Positions 8,760 through 18,039 of a DNA stretch of 64,000 nucleotides are shown in pieces. A program made the translations under genes and the position numbers. This DNA is from Edwardsiella piscicida (GTDB taxonomy: Bacteria > Pseudomonadota > Gammaproteobacteria > Enterobacterales > Enterobacteriaceae): contig NZ_MPNU01000001.1 in NCBI RefSeq assembly GCF_001896205.1, positions 3,183,992 to 3,247,991 on the forward strand, read 5' to 3'. The first letter of the stretch is position 1, and each line of letters begins with the position of its first letter. The notes beneath the pieces are model-generated. The model was not told where the DNA came from, ran no database searches, and was given only the letters and a program-made list of their open reading frames with translations.

Positions 8760-9836
8760 TCATGCCTCCCGATCGCGTCGCTGCGGCGCCAATTGACGCT
8801 GTATATCGCGCAGCAACGTTTCCGTTGTCGTCCAGTCAATGCAGCCATCCGTCACGGATACGCCATAGCGCATAGCGCTGCGCGGCTGCTCTGAGCTCTG
8901 ATTACCGGCCTCCAGGTTGCTCTCCAGCATCACGCCGATAATGGCGCGGTTCCCCCCCGCGATCTGCGCAATGACCGACTGCGCGACCTGCGGCTGACGT
9001 CGGTAGTCCTTGTTGGAATTGCCGTGGCTGCAGTCAACCATCAGCAGCGGGCGCAGACCGGCCCGCACCATCAGGGCCTCACACTGCGCGACATCCTGCG
9101 CGCTGTAGTTTGGCGCCCGCCCTCCGCGCAGAATAACATGACCATCGGGGTTGCCCTGCGTCTGCAGCAGGCAGACCTGCCCCGCCTGATTGATACCGAC
9201 GAAGCGATGCGGCATCGCCGCCGCCTTCATCGCATTAATCGCGGTCTCTAGGCTACCGTCGGTGCCGTTTTTAAAGCCGACCGGCATCGACAGGCCGGAG
9301 GCCATCTCGCGGTGGGTCTGCGACTCGGTGGTCCGCGCGCCGATGGCCGACCAGCTGAACAGATCGCCCAGATACTGCGGCGAATTGGGGTCCAGCGCCT
9401 CGGTCGCCAGCGGCAACCCCATATCGACCAGCTGCAGCAGCAGGCGGCGGGCGATGTGCAGCCCGGCCTCAACGTCGAAAGAGCCGTCCATATAGGGATC
9501 GTTAATCAGCCCTTTCCAGCCCACCGTGGTACGCGGCTTCTCAAAATAGACCCGCATGACAACGTAGAGCCGATCGCCCACGCTCTGCGCCAGCGCTCGC
9601 AGGCGACGGCCATACTCAAGGGCGGCATCAACATCATGGATCGAGCAGGGGCCGCAGATCACCAGCAGACGCCCGTCGCGCCCAGCCAGAATATCGGCTA
9701 TCTCGCGGCGGGAGGTGGCGATGTGCGCCTGCTGGGCCTCGCTCAGCGGGAAACGGGCCTTTAGCTCCTCCGGCGTAATCAAAATCTGCTCATCGCTGAT
9801 ATGAACGTTATTCACCGCGTCTTTTTGCATCATCAT
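8760..9836 (-). CDS. aroF: AroF, tyrosine-sensitive DAHP synthase
   Basis: Joins phosphoenolpyruvate and erythrose-4-phosphate to give DAHP, the first step of the shikimate pathway. The 358 residues align end to end with E. coli AroF, including LLVICGPCSIHD, the GARTTESQTHREMASG block and the metal-site motif VDCSHGNSNKDYRRQP. Its linkage to tyrA and the TyrR boxes upstream mark it as the tyrosine-regulated isoenzyme. The start is the first of three ATG codons in a row (MMMQKDA); E. coli begins at the equivalent of the third, so the exact start is uncertain by two codons. Confidence 0.97.
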   Translation of the reverse strand: MMMQKDAVNNVHISDEQILITPEELKARFPLSEAQQAHIATSRREIADILAGRDGRLLVICGPCSIHDVDAALEYGRRLRALAQSVGDRLYVVMRVYFEKPRTTVGWKGLINDPYMDGSFDVEAGLHIARRLLLQLVDMGLPLATEALDPNSPQYLGDLFSWSAIGARTTESQTHREMASGLSMPVGFKNGTDGSLETAINAMKAAAMPHRFVGINQAGQVCLLQTQGNPDGHVILRGGRAPNYSAQDVAQCEALMVRAGLRPLLMVDCSHGNSNKDYRRQPQVAQSVIAQIAGGNRAIIGVMLESNLEAGNQSSEQPRSAMRYGVSVTDGCIDWTTTETLLRDIQRQLAPQRRDREA

Positions 9837-9934
9837 TACAATACCTGCCTATCTGGGAGTGGTTATCTCGGCGCGGCCGCCGTGCCTCTATTCAGGTTAC
9901 ATTAACATGCACAGTAAACTTTTCAATCCATATA

Positions 9935-9964
9935 TGTAAACAATATCGTACATTCATCTTTACA
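9935..9964. promoter_or_regulatory. overlapping TyrR-type boxes upstream of aroF-tyrA
   Basis: Three hexamers spaced by six bases read TGTAAA (9935), CGTACA (9947) and TTTACA (9959). The TyrR box is TGTAAA-N6-TTTACA, so these form two overlapping boxes that share the middle arm, each with one perfect and one 4/6 half. E. coli aroF is repressed by TyrR through several boxes in this position. The motif is seen; TyrR binding is inferred. Confidence 0.65.
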
Positions 9965-10118
9965 CGTTATTGAGTAGCAAAATTTGAAGCATCACGCAGT
10001 TTCATTGTCGATTACACCGCGAAGTTAAAGACACATGTTAGGCTGTGCCCGCTAACCGTCCGCGACGCCCGAGGGCCAGCGGCCTGCCGTCCGATCCTGT
10101 TCGCTCTGGGGAGATACG

Positions 10119-10835
10119 ATGTTAACCGCTATCATTGTCGACGATGAACAGCCGGCCCGTGACGAGCTGACGACGCAGCTGCAACGCTATCCTGAAATAA
10201 CGCTGGTCGCCAGCTGTGCCAATGCCCTGGAGGCGATCCCCACCATTCATCGCCTGCGCCCCGACGTGCTGTTTCTCGATATCCAGATGCCGCGCATCAG
10301 CGGGTTAGAGATGGTTAACATGCTGGATCCGGACAGCCAACCCTATATCGTCTTCATTACCGCATTCGACGAATACGCCATTCAGGCGTTTGAACAGCAC
10401 GCCTTTGACTATCTGCTCAAACCGATCGACTGCGCCAGACTGCAAAAAACCCTGGTTCGCCTGCTACGCGGGTGCGCGGTGCGGCAAAATCTACAGCCTT
10501 TGCAGGAGCCGCAGCTGCGGCATATTCCCTGCCACGGACTCAATCGCATCTTTTTGCTCAAGCTGGATGAGATCGAGTATCTGTCGTCAGAATTAAGCGG
10601 GATTCACGTCGTCGGCGCTCAGCAAAGCGGCTATACCCAGCTGACCCTCAAAACGCTAGAGGAGAAAACCCCTTTCGTTCGCTGTCATCGGCAGTACATG
10701 GTGAACGTCGATCGCCTGAGCGAAATCCAGCTGCTGGATAACGGCGCCGCTGAGGTATTGACCCACAGTGGAAGACGCATTCCGGTCAGCCGCCGCTACC
10801 TGAAAAATTTAAAAGAACATCTGGGGATCGCCTAA
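10119..10835 (+). CDS. btsR: BtsR (YehT)-like LytTR response regulator, without an adjacent sensor
   Basis: Response regulator of the LytTR class; the E. coli homologue works with the kinase BtsS to sense pyruvate and activate the transporter gene btsT. The 238-residue protein has a receiver domain with acidic pocket D8/D9, phospho-acceptor D54 in FLDIQMPRISGLEM and K101 (LLKPID), then a LytTR DNA-binding domain (about 137-238) with CHRQYMVNVD and PVSRRYLKNLKE. The start has a good GGGGAG ribosome site. In E. coli it follows the kinase gene, but here no kinase lies on either side, so its partner must be encoded elsewhere. Similarity to YehT is strong; target genes here are unknown. Confidence 0.85.
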   Translation: MLTAIIVDDEQPARDELTTQLQRYPEITLVASCANALEAIPTIHRLRPDVLFLDIQMPRISGLEMVNMLDPDSQPYIVFITAFDEYAIQAFEQHAFDYLLKPIDCARLQKTLVRLLRGCAVRQNLQPLQEPQLRHIPCHGLNRIFLLKLDEIEYLSSELSGIHVVGAQQSGYTQLTLKTLEEKTPFVRCHRQYMVNVDRLSEIQLLDNGAAEVLTHSGRRIPVSRRYLKNLKEHLGIA

Positions 10836-11321
10836 CGCCCCCCGTGAATGAACTCATTAGTTCGTCTGATAAAATATCATGCTGTCCCCGTCCGATAGCC
10901 GTAACTAAAAATAGCCGAGCCACCGCGCCCCTCAAATTTAATTATGTTTCATAGACTCATCATACGATGGCACATCCCCCTCATCCGCTCGCTATTTCAC
11001 GCACCTCTAGTTTATAAGCTCAGCTCAACAAACCTTATATTTCCGCTTAATTACTGCGAAATAACCTACCATTCAACGATGAATACTCCCTATGGGTTAT
11101 TACCCGATCCTGCCGGTACGATAACGCTGACATAACCCGACGTTAGCGCCGTAAACGACAGGTTAACGAACGAACAAAATCGAGCGCGGAAATAAAATAT
11201 TTTGTGCACTTTCGCATCTGTTTTGCATAAAATAAACAGCATAGAAGTTAGCGCATATTATTTTATGCTTACCTATCGGCAGCGCGAGCCCTCTGCCCTG
11301 CGCCAGCGACATTGATTAAAT
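10836..11321. other. intergenic region between the LytTR regulator and an AraC-family gene
   Basis: About 490 bases, noticeably more A/T-rich than the genes around it. No RNA gene or clear terminator is seen. A 63-codon open frame at 10944-11135 lacks a convincing ribosome site and family resemblance. The A/T-rich part before 11322 probably holds the promoter of the AraC-family gene. Confidence 0.5.
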
Positions 11322-12224
11322 ATGATGAATACAACTGTCTCATTTGAAGCCAAAGGCTATGAGGATATTCCCGCGCTATTAACCTTTATGCAGCGGAATC
11401 TACAGTGTGGAGAGCTGAGTATCGAAATGACCGCCGATGATTTCTATGCACAGACCACGATCACCTCGCTGGAGAACGGCGCCCACTTCATGACCATGAA
11501 CGCCTGCGGCTACCGTATTGAACATCATATTGCCTGCGACCTGCAAAATCGGCGGCTATATCTTATCTACTCCGATCACAAAATGCAGTGGGGTGAAGAG
11601 GGGCTCAGCTGCACCCTCCCCTACCGGGACTCTTTCCTGATCGACAGTACCAAAAGCTTCCGTATCGCCTCACCGGGATATCAAAAAACGCGCTCTTTCG
11701 GCATCCCGTTTTCTCTGCTGGGCGATCGACTGGAGCAAGTGATCAATGGATTAACCGGAAGGAAACTCTCGACGATCAAGTATGGCGATGAGATCAACAA
11801 AATCCTATCGACCACCTACCATGCGCCGGGGCTTGCCGAACGCCTGGATATCGTGACCAACCTGATTAAGGTGATCACTTACAATGAAACACCGGACAGC
11901 AACGGCAAGTACGATCGCATCGTTAAAAAAATCACCATGAATATTTACGATGAGTCTCTCACGCTGCCCAAGCTGGCGCAGCTGTGCGCCATGTCAGCCC
12001 GAACCATTCAGTATATCCTGGCGTCGCACGGCACCTCGTTTAACCGCCTGAGCGCCGATATCCGACTCAAGCTGCTATGCGAAAATATTCATAAGATGAA
12101 GAACAAAAGAATCAATGAAATCGTCTTTCTCAGCGGCTATAACTCGTTTTCAACGGCAGCCAGGCATTTTAAGCGTAAATTCAATCAGTCAATCACCGAT
12201 TATATCAGCGCCGAGGGCCAATAG
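11322..12224 (+). CDS. AraC-family transcriptional regulator (first of a convergent pair)
   Basis: The 300-residue protein has an unrecognised N-terminal part (about 1-200) and a C-terminal AraC/XylS double helix-turn-helix domain (about 212-295). The domain includes LPKLAQLCAMSARTIQYIL in the first helix-turn-helix and INEIVFLSGYNSFSTAARHF in the second. It starts with two ATG codons and a weak ribosome site. It lies convergent to, and ten bases from, a second AraC-family gene of nearly equal length that shares the pattern SKRSIQY/SARTIQY. The two are probably diverged paralogues. The ligand and targets are unknown; the neighbouring inverse autotransporter is a possible target by position only. 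Confidence 0.85.
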   Translation: MMNTTVSFEAKGYEDIPALLTFMQRNLQCGELSIEMTADDFYAQTTITSLENGAHFMTMNACGYRIEHHIACDLQNRRLYLIYSDHKMQWGEEGLSCTLPYRDSFLIDSTKSFRIASPGYQKTRSFGIPFSLLGDRLEQVINGLTGRKLSTIKYGDEINKILSTTYHAPGLAERLDIVTNLIKVITYNETPDSNGKYDRIVKKITMNIYDESLTLPKLAQLCAMSARTIQYILASHGTSFNRLSADIRLKLLCENIHKMKNKRINEIVFLSGYNSFSTAARHFKRKFNQSITDYISAEGQ

Positions 12225-12234
12225 CCGCCCCCGT

Positions 12235-13131
12235 TTATAGGCAGTATTTTATGTAATACCCCTCCAGCGACTCGCGGTAATAGCGTCTGAAGTTCCGCGA
12301 GGCGGTCAGCAGCGAACGATAGCCGCAGCCGCTGACCAGATCCGATAGGGAGCGCGAGGGGTTATGCTGCATCTCTCTCAGCAGACGATCCAGACGAGCC
12401 TGGATCAGGACATCCTGAAAACGCGTATTCTGCTGCGCAAACACATACTGAATCGAACGCTTTGACATACCGCTGACGCTGACCAGCCCCTCTAAGGAAA
12501 AGTCGCACCCTGTACAGTGTTCGTCGATCAGACTGCTGAGATAGGCAAATTTATTCAGCGTACGCCCCAGCGACATCCCGCAGGAGATAATCAACAGATT
12601 AACCAACGCCGCCACCTTCTCCTGCAGCGCTGCCACGCAATGGCATTCTGCGGCCAGCTTATTGATCAGCTTGCCAAAGGGCAGCGTCGAGGCCAGGCGC
12701 CCGTCAAACATCGGCGTCACCGCCTGCGCATGCGAACCAAAGCTGGCGACCGGGAGCAATACCGAGACGGTCGCCCGGGGGACCGCGGAGTCCAGGATAA
12801 ACGGCAGTCCGCCGTTTATCAGCACACACTCTTTACTGCGCACGGCGATCTCTCGCCCGTCCAGCGTACACCGCAGCGGCGCATCCGAATACACGATGCC
12901 GAATACCGCCGCGGAATGCTCGCACTTCTCGATAACGCCGGGCGTGGTGCGGATCGCGATCACCATTTCACCGCCGGGCAGATGATGGATCTCACTCTCA
13001 CCAAAAAAATCATCATTATGCACATTGATTTTTATCTTGCCGCAGTGTGCCTGCTGCTGGAAAAAGTCTCCCCATGCAGAAAAGTGTTCAATACCGTACG
13101 CAAAGAATGTGCGTGTAATAATATCCGCCAT
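12235..13131 (-). CDS. AraC-family transcriptional regulator (second of a convergent pair)
   Basis: A 298-residue protein with an uncharacterised N-terminal sensing region and a C-terminal AraC-type DNA-binding domain (about 210-295). The domain contains LEGLVSVSGMSKRSIQYVF and LSDLVSGCGYRSLLTASRNF, the usual two helix-turn-helix segments ending in FRRYYRESLEGYY. It is transcribed towards its convergent paralogue and in the same direction as the inverse autotransporter gene, which lies on its 5' side. It has several cysteines in the N-terminal half. Function is not known. Confidence 0.85.
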   Translation of the reverse strand: MADIITRTFFAYGIEHFSAWGDFFQQQAHCGKIKINVHNDDFFGESEIHHLPGGEMVIAIRTTPGVIEKCEHSAAVFGIVYSDAPLRCTLDGREIAVRSKECVLINGGLPFILDSAVPRATVSVLLPVASFGSHAQAVTPMFDGRLASTLPFGKLINKLAAECHCVAALQEKVAALVNLLIISCGMSLGRTLNKFAYLSSLIDEHCTGCDFSLEGLVSVSGMSKRSIQYVFAQQNTRFQDVLIQARLDRLLREMQHNPSRSLSDLVSGCGYRSLLTASRNFRRYYRESLEGYYIKYCL

Positions 13132-13323
13132 AGATACACACCCTTAAAATAAGAAAAATTGTACACAGGCAAACTTCATCGTGCCGGCAATAGGCGCAAC
13201 CTGCGTCAAAATATGCAGCCTCATGTTTTCAATAATCTATTGATGAAGATCGATCTATATATCCAGTGACGCCCTCCACGGTCACAATAGTCCGGCGCGA
13301 AGGGCGGAGTTCGGAAGCGGTGG

Positions 13324-15843
13324 CTAAAGCGTTTTTACACAATTCGCCATTCTCAGCACCGGCCACCCATTATTAACGATCGGGTCTGCGGTAAGATGCC
13401 CCGTCGATAGGCCCGCGGTATAGCGGACAGTGCGAGTCTCATCGGTATATTCCGCGCTCCAGCTCTGATCGACGCCAAACATGAGATTTAAGTTGGCAAT
13501 ATTTCCCCACTCCGACCACAGCGAGCCGACCGCACGCACGCCCTTATCACCATCATTAACCGCATTGGTCACCCAGCGATAGCTGGGCACCTCGTAACCG
13601 CTGTTCCCGGCACAATAGGCATCGGCATCCGCGCTGGAAATATGATTAATGCCGTTGCTGATAAACCAGCGCGATACGGTAAAGGGATAGGACACCTCGT
13701 GACCATAGCGCTTAGACCGCGCCGTGATCGTGACGGTCTGACGCGCCGTCGGTTCGGCCTGAAACTGCACATTGCCGCCGCTGTCTACCGTGACCCACGC
13801 CGGTGCACTGCTGCGCCACTCATAGTCGGCGTTTTGCGCGCTGTCGCCGTTAATTTCCAATAAAAACTTAGCATTGGCAAAACCCGTCGTCGGAAAACCG
13901 GCGCTCGCGTCAAAGCGGGCGCCGTTAACAAGCACCGCGGTAAACCGATCGTTCGGCACGAAGTGGGTATCTAGCGCAGACTGCCGATTATTGCTCAGCG
14001 TAGCGCTCACGTTGCTGACGCCAACCGTCGTACTGCTCAACGAGGTCTCGGCCACCCCATCCTCGCCGGTGGTCACCTGCACCGCCGTCAGCGTGGCGCC
14101 GTTGTCCGCCGAGAAAACGACGCGCTGATGGCTCAGCGGTGTCCCCGCGGCGTTCGTTACCCGCGCGCGCACCTGATTTTTATCAACGCCGTCGGCCTTC
14201 GCGTTGTCCCGAATCAGCGTGAGGTTACCGTTCAGAATCCACGCGTCATTATCCATCTCAGGCTTTAATACCGAGATCTGCGTCGTACTGATATTCGAGC
14301 TCTGTCCCCGAGTATCATAGGCCATCACGTCGATATGATAGCGATTGTCCCCATTGTCATTATACGGGGGATAGGTGATTTTTAACCGATTGTTTGGCAG
14401 CTCCATTATCTGCCCTCCGGCAGCAACAAACGCCGCAACGTTCATCCACTGGAGATTGCGCACGCCATATTTACTGACCACCTCGGCATAGATTTCACTG
14501 CTATTGCCGGGATACCCCTCAAGATATTCAGTGCTTTTGATTTTTAACCTCTGCTGCTCTTGGTACTGCAGGACAATATTATGATTCCGCTCCACTAGGT
14601 CATAGCGGGTTTTTGCTATTGTCCTTGCGGCGACCAGCGCGGCGGGATCAAGCTGAGCCGGCAAGTCAGCACCCAGGCGATAATTTATGTGTAGCCCCAG
14701 CTGAGTATCCTGATTTCCCTGTTTACCTAGGCGCTGCTTTACCTCCAGCGTCAGCAGAGAGAACGGCGTGTAGCTCCCCCCTAGCGTGATGGCATAGGGA
14801 TTACGCTGCAGGTGATCTTTACCGAAAAGCGCAACGTTATCACCAAAATAGTGCTCATATATCAGCGATCCTCCCAGGTGGGGCTGCGCCGGAAGCCAAC
14901 CATTGGCGCGGAGATCGACACCGTTGGCAGGCCGCTCATTATAGTCGCTGCGATCGCGCGACTGATGCCACGCCGTCAGCCTGAAGTAACCGTTGGCGGA
15001 CAGTTGAAAAGAGTCTGTCCAGAGCTCGGCACCGAGTCCAACCCTTTTATTATCCCCTGTAAAATCATTATCGTAAAAAGCATTCCCCCCCATCATCCAC
15101 TCATGGTGAATGAACCGGGTGCCGATGCCAATATTCGCAATATTACGCCGATCCTTATTTCTGAAGCCCTGCTGCGTAAACAGGGTCAACGTCTGCGAAT
15201 CATACAGCGGCAGCAGCCAGTCCAGAGCGCTCTCTGCCAATGAAAAATCCCGATCGGTATTCAGCTGGATCCGCGCGGTCCCATAGCGATTGAGCCATTG
15301 TCCTATCTGATCGTTTACCGCCGACGTCGCCATGGTACGCGCCATATGATGTAATGCATCCACTCGCCCCGATGCAGCCAACGCGCTCCCCACGCCGCGA
15401 ATGGACAGCGAATCCATAGGGTCTTGCTCCTTCGTCAATGACCCAGCGCCTGCGTTGTTTTTATTATTCTGCGAGGCCCTGTTTATATTTATGGCAATGG
15501 CATCGTTTATTGGTGAATCAACTAACTCCCCCGCATTGGCGTCTTCAACATTATGTATAGCGATAGGCTGCTGACCTATTTCACCACTCAAAACAGCCGT
15601 TCCATCCGGCGTTACGGGCATGCGGAAAAGGCGACCAGCCTCATCCGAAGCGGCGCGTTGTTGATTTTCTTTTATAAGATTACCAGGCCTATCCATCGTT
15701 TTTTCAGATGCTGCGCTGGCGATACTGACAGATAAAGCAAAAGTAAAAAATAGATAAAGTGGAAAAATAACTCGCTTCCGCCTAGTGCGCAGACTTTTCC
15801 TCATATTACGCTGCAGCGCATCCGTTAGACACAGTGATACCAT
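13324..15843 (-). CDS. inverse autotransporter (intimin/invasin-type surface adhesin)
   Basis: Type Ve secreted surface protein: an N-terminal beta-barrel anchors in the outer membrane and C-terminal Ig-like domains face outwards to bind host or surface ligands. The chosen ATG (15843) has a GGGAGG site; it gives 839 residues with a long basic extension before a hydrophobic signal ending near IASA (residue 44). A TTG start at 15894 and an ATG at 15804 are alternatives. The barrel region (about 170-440) carries the family hallmark WLNRYGTARIQLN...FSLAESALDWLLPLY. A Big_1-type domain follows (about 545-640), then an Ig-like segment and a C-terminal lectin-like part with Cys744 and Cys835, a likely disulfide as in invasin and intimin tips. 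No LysM domain is obvious. The shortness, with one clear Big_1 repeat, resembles intimin-like proteins. Confidence 0.9.
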   Translation of the reverse strand: MVSLCLTDALQRNMRKSLRTRRKRVIFPLYLFFTFALSVSIASAASEKTMDRPGNLIKENQQRAASDEAGRLFRMPVTPDGTAVLSGEIGQQPIAIHNVEDANAGELVDSPINDAIAININRASQNNKNNAGAGSLTKEQDPMDSLSIRGVGSALAASGRVDALHHMARTMATSAVNDQIGQWLNRYGTARIQLNTDRDFSLAESALDWLLPLYDSQTLTLFTQQGFRNKDRRNIANIGIGTRFIHHEWMMGGNAFYDNDFTGDNKRVGLGAELWTDSFQLSANGYFRLTAWHQSRDRSDYNERPANGVDLRANGWLPAQPHLGGSLIYEHYFGDNVALFGKDHLQRNPYAITLGGSYTPFSLLTLEVKQRLGKQGNQDTQLGLHINYRLGADLPAQLDPAALVAARTIAKTRYDLVERNHNIVLQYQEQQRLKIKSTEYLEGYPGNSSEIYAEVVSKYGVRNLQWMNVAAFVAAGGQIMELPNNRLKITYPPYNDNGDNRYHIDVMAYDTRGQSSNISTTQISVLKPEMDNDAWILNGNLTLIRDNAKADGVDKNQVRARVTNAAGTPLSHQRVVFSADNGATLTAVQVTTGEDGVAETSLSSTTVGVSNVSATLSNNRQSALDTHFVPNDRFTAVLVNGARFDASAGFPTTGFANAKFLLEINGDSAQNADYEWRSSAPAWVTVDSGGNVQFQAEPTARQTVTITARSKRYGHEVSYPFTVSRWFISNGINHISSADADAYCAGNSGYEVPSYRWVTNAVNDGDKGVRAVGSLWSEWGNIANLNLMFGVDQSWSAEYTDETRTVRYTAGLSTGHLTADPIVNNGWPVLRMANCVKTL

Positions 15844-16526
15844 CCAGCCTCCCAAAGGCATAAGGAAAACAACAATACGAATTATCAGTAACAATTTTTG
15901 CGTATATTATTTGTCAATTGCGTCACACGCATCCAAAATGCGCAATTTATGATATAACGTGCAAGATATAATTATTTTTTATTAACATGAGCGCGTAATC
16001 TCATCACACAAATAACACCAAAATACAACGTGCAGCGGAGGCGGTCGGCGATATCATAATTTTACTGAAAGCATGAAAACACCGACGCTCGCCGCACCGT
16101 GAAGCGTCACGAAACCGCGCATTCAGGTATAGAGATAATCAGAGAAAGAGCAGAATGATAAGGCTATCTAATGAGATAGCGCCGCCTACGCCGCGTCCGC
16201 GATACACTATAAGCAGGATAAGTAACTGGCTGCTCTATACGCTTGCTGCATGATAACGAACAGATTTATCTTATGACACTATTCCTATTTTGGATGCCCA
16301 GCGGGCTCTTTTCCGTTTTCATTTTTTCCACAATACTTTATTCAGATCAATTTTCATTTAATTTATATTCTGTATTTTTATAAAGGGAGAGCAATCTCTC
16401 AGAATCATATGCAGACCCAAAAGATTATTACGTAGCATTACGCTGTATACGAATTTCGCTGTCATGAATGCCCGACGCTCTCATAACATGAATCACGGCG
16501 CGGGAGAATAAAAACAAAGGGAATAT
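15844..16526. other. AT-rich intergenic region between the adhesin and dcuB genes
   Basis: Nearly 700 bases without a gene, divergent between the inverse autotransporter and the C4-dicarboxylate transporter. It is much richer in A/T than the flanks, with long runs such as ATAATTATTTTTTATT near 15970. This kind of stretch often binds H-NS. The right-hand part holds the FNR-type promoter described separately. The promoter for the adhesin should be near its left end, but no clear hexamers stand out. Confidence 0.6.
16337..16378 (+). promoter_or_regulatory. FNR-type class II promoter of dcuB
   Basis: TTTATTCAGATCAA (16337-16350) matches the FNR site TTGAT-N4-ATCAA at nine of ten positions. A TATTTT -10 hexamer lies at 16373-16378. 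If transcription starts near 16385 the FNR site is centred at about -41.5, the standard class II activator position. Anaerobic induction by FNR is established for E. coli dcuB; here it is inferred from the motif and spacing. Confidence 0.6.
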
Positions 16527-17870
16527 ATGGTCACACTACAATTTGCCGTTATAATAATCTGTCTATTGCTAGGGACACGCTATGGCGGGATGGGGCTGGG
16601 GCTTATCAGTGGTATTGGTCTCTTCATCCTGACCTTTATCTTCGATCTGGTGCCCGGCAAGCCGCCGGTCGAGGTCATCCTGACCATTCTGGCCGTCATC
16701 GGCTGCGCCGCCGTGCTACAAACCGCCGGCGGCCTCAATGTGATGATGCAGTTTGCCGAACGCCTGCTGCGTCGTCACCCGCAGCACATCACCATCCTGG
16801 CGCCGTTGACCACCTGGATGCTGACGTTCCTCTGCGGCACCGGACACGTGGTCTATACCATGTTCCCCATCATCGCCGATATCGCGCTGAAGAAAGGTAT
16901 CCGCCCAGAGCGCCCGATGGCGGTCGCCTCCGTCGCGTCACAGATGGCCATCACCGCATCGCCGGTCTCCGTCGCCGTGGTTTCACTGGTCTCAATCCTC
17001 GGCGCCGCGCACGGCATTGGCCAAGCCTTCACGATTCTGGATATTCTGGCCGTATCGGTGCCAGCCTCGCTGTGCGGGGTGCTGGTCGCCGCGCTGTGGA
17101 GCCTGCGCCGCGGTAAAGATCTGGATAAAGATCCGGTATTCCAGGAGAAAATCAAAGATCCGGAGCAGCGCGCCTACATCTATGGCGATAGCCAAACGCT
17201 GCTGAACCAGACGTTCCCCAAACAGGCCTACTGGGCTACCTGGATCTTTTTTACCGCTATCGCCGTCGTCGTCATCCTGGGCGCCTTCGCCGATCTGCGG
17301 CCGGCCTTTGAGGTGAAAGGGGTGATGAAACCCCTCTCGATGAACCTGGTCATCCAGATGATGATGCTGATCGCCGGCGCCATCATCCTGATGTCCTGTA
17401 AGGTCAAGCCGGGCGAAATCTCCAGCGGCGCCGTCTTTAAAGCCGGTATGGTCGCTATCTTTTCCGTCTTTGGCGTCGCCTGGATGAGTGATACCTTCTT
17501 CCAGGCGCATATGCAGGATCTGCGCCTGGTGCTGGAAGATGTCGTGAAGAGCCACCCCTGGACCTATGCGCTGGTGCTGTTTTTGGTCTCCAAGCTGGTG
17601 AACAGCCAGGCGGCCGCGCTGACCGCCATCGCACCGATGGGGCTATCGCTGGGCGTTGAGCCCAAAATGCTGCTGGCGTTCTTTCCGGCGGCCTATGGCT
17701 ACTTCGTTCTGCCGACCTACCCCAGCGATCTGGCCTGTATCGGCTTTGACCGCTCAGGAACCACCCGCATCGGGAAATTTATTATTAACCACAGCTTTAT
17801 CCTGCCCGGTTTTATCGGTGTCATCACCTCGTGTACGGTAGGCTATCTGCTGGTTGCCGCATTCTATTAA
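16527..17870 (+). CDS. dcuB: DcuB-type anaerobic C4-dicarboxylate transporter
   Basis: Inner-membrane antiporter of the DcuA/DcuB family that exchanges external fumarate, malate or aspartate for succinate during anaerobic fumarate respiration. The 447-residue protein is strongly hydrophobic with about ten to twelve membrane segments. It shares with DcuB the blocks LCGTGHVVYT, GKDLDKD, SKLVNSQAAAL and FVLPTYPSDLA, and ends in the family pattern GKFIINHSFILPG. The ribosome site is AGGGAATAT. The FNR-like promoter upstream fits an anaerobic role. DcuA is the alternative, but the GKDLDKD and PTYPSDLAxIxFDRSGTT pattern favours DcuB. No DcuS/DcuR sensor lies nearby. Confidence 0.88.
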   Translation: MVTLQFAVIIICLLLGTRYGGMGLGLISGIGLFILTFIFDLVPGKPPVEVILTILAVIGCAAVLQTAGGLNVMMQFAERLLRRHPQHITILAPLTTWMLTFLCGTGHVVYTMFPIIADIALKKGIRPERPMAVASVASQMAITASPVSVAVVSLVSILGAAHGIGQAFTILDILAVSVPASLCGVLVAALWSLRRGKDLDKDPVFQEKIKDPEQRAYIYGDSQTLLNQTFPKQAYWATWIFFTAIAVVVILGAFADLRPAFEVKGVMKPLSMNLVIQMMMLIAGAIILMSCKVKPGEISSGAVFKAGMVAIFSVFGVAWMSDTFFQAHMQDLRLVLEDVVKSHPWTYALVLFLVSKLVNSQAAALTAIAPMGLSLGVEPKMLLAFFPAAYGYFVLPTYPSDLACIGFDRSGTTRIGKFIINHSFILPGFIGVITSCTVGYLLVAAFY

Positions 17871-17883
17871 GAAACCTCTTCCC

Positions 17884-17903
17884 CGGCCTCCTACGGGAGG
17901 CCG
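17884..17903 (+). terminator. possible terminator hairpin after dcuB
   Basis: An 8-bp stem CGGCCTCC / GGAGGCCG with a TACG tetraloop lies 13 bases after the dcuB stop. It is not followed by a T-run (ATATAAAAAAA instead), so termination efficiency is doubtful. Confidence 0.4.
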
Positions 17904-18039
17904 ATATAAAAAAAGCGTATAACGTTCCCGTCAACCTTGCAAAAATAAGCTAATCATTACCATTTTTGGCCACAATATCACCCGCTATAATGTGACGCCT
18001 ATCAACTTTGGCAACATCCCTATTTTTACTGGAAACATC

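Noticed and set aside
10944-11135. 63-codon open frame
   Set aside because: No ribosome site, no family resemblance, AT-rich promoter-like context.
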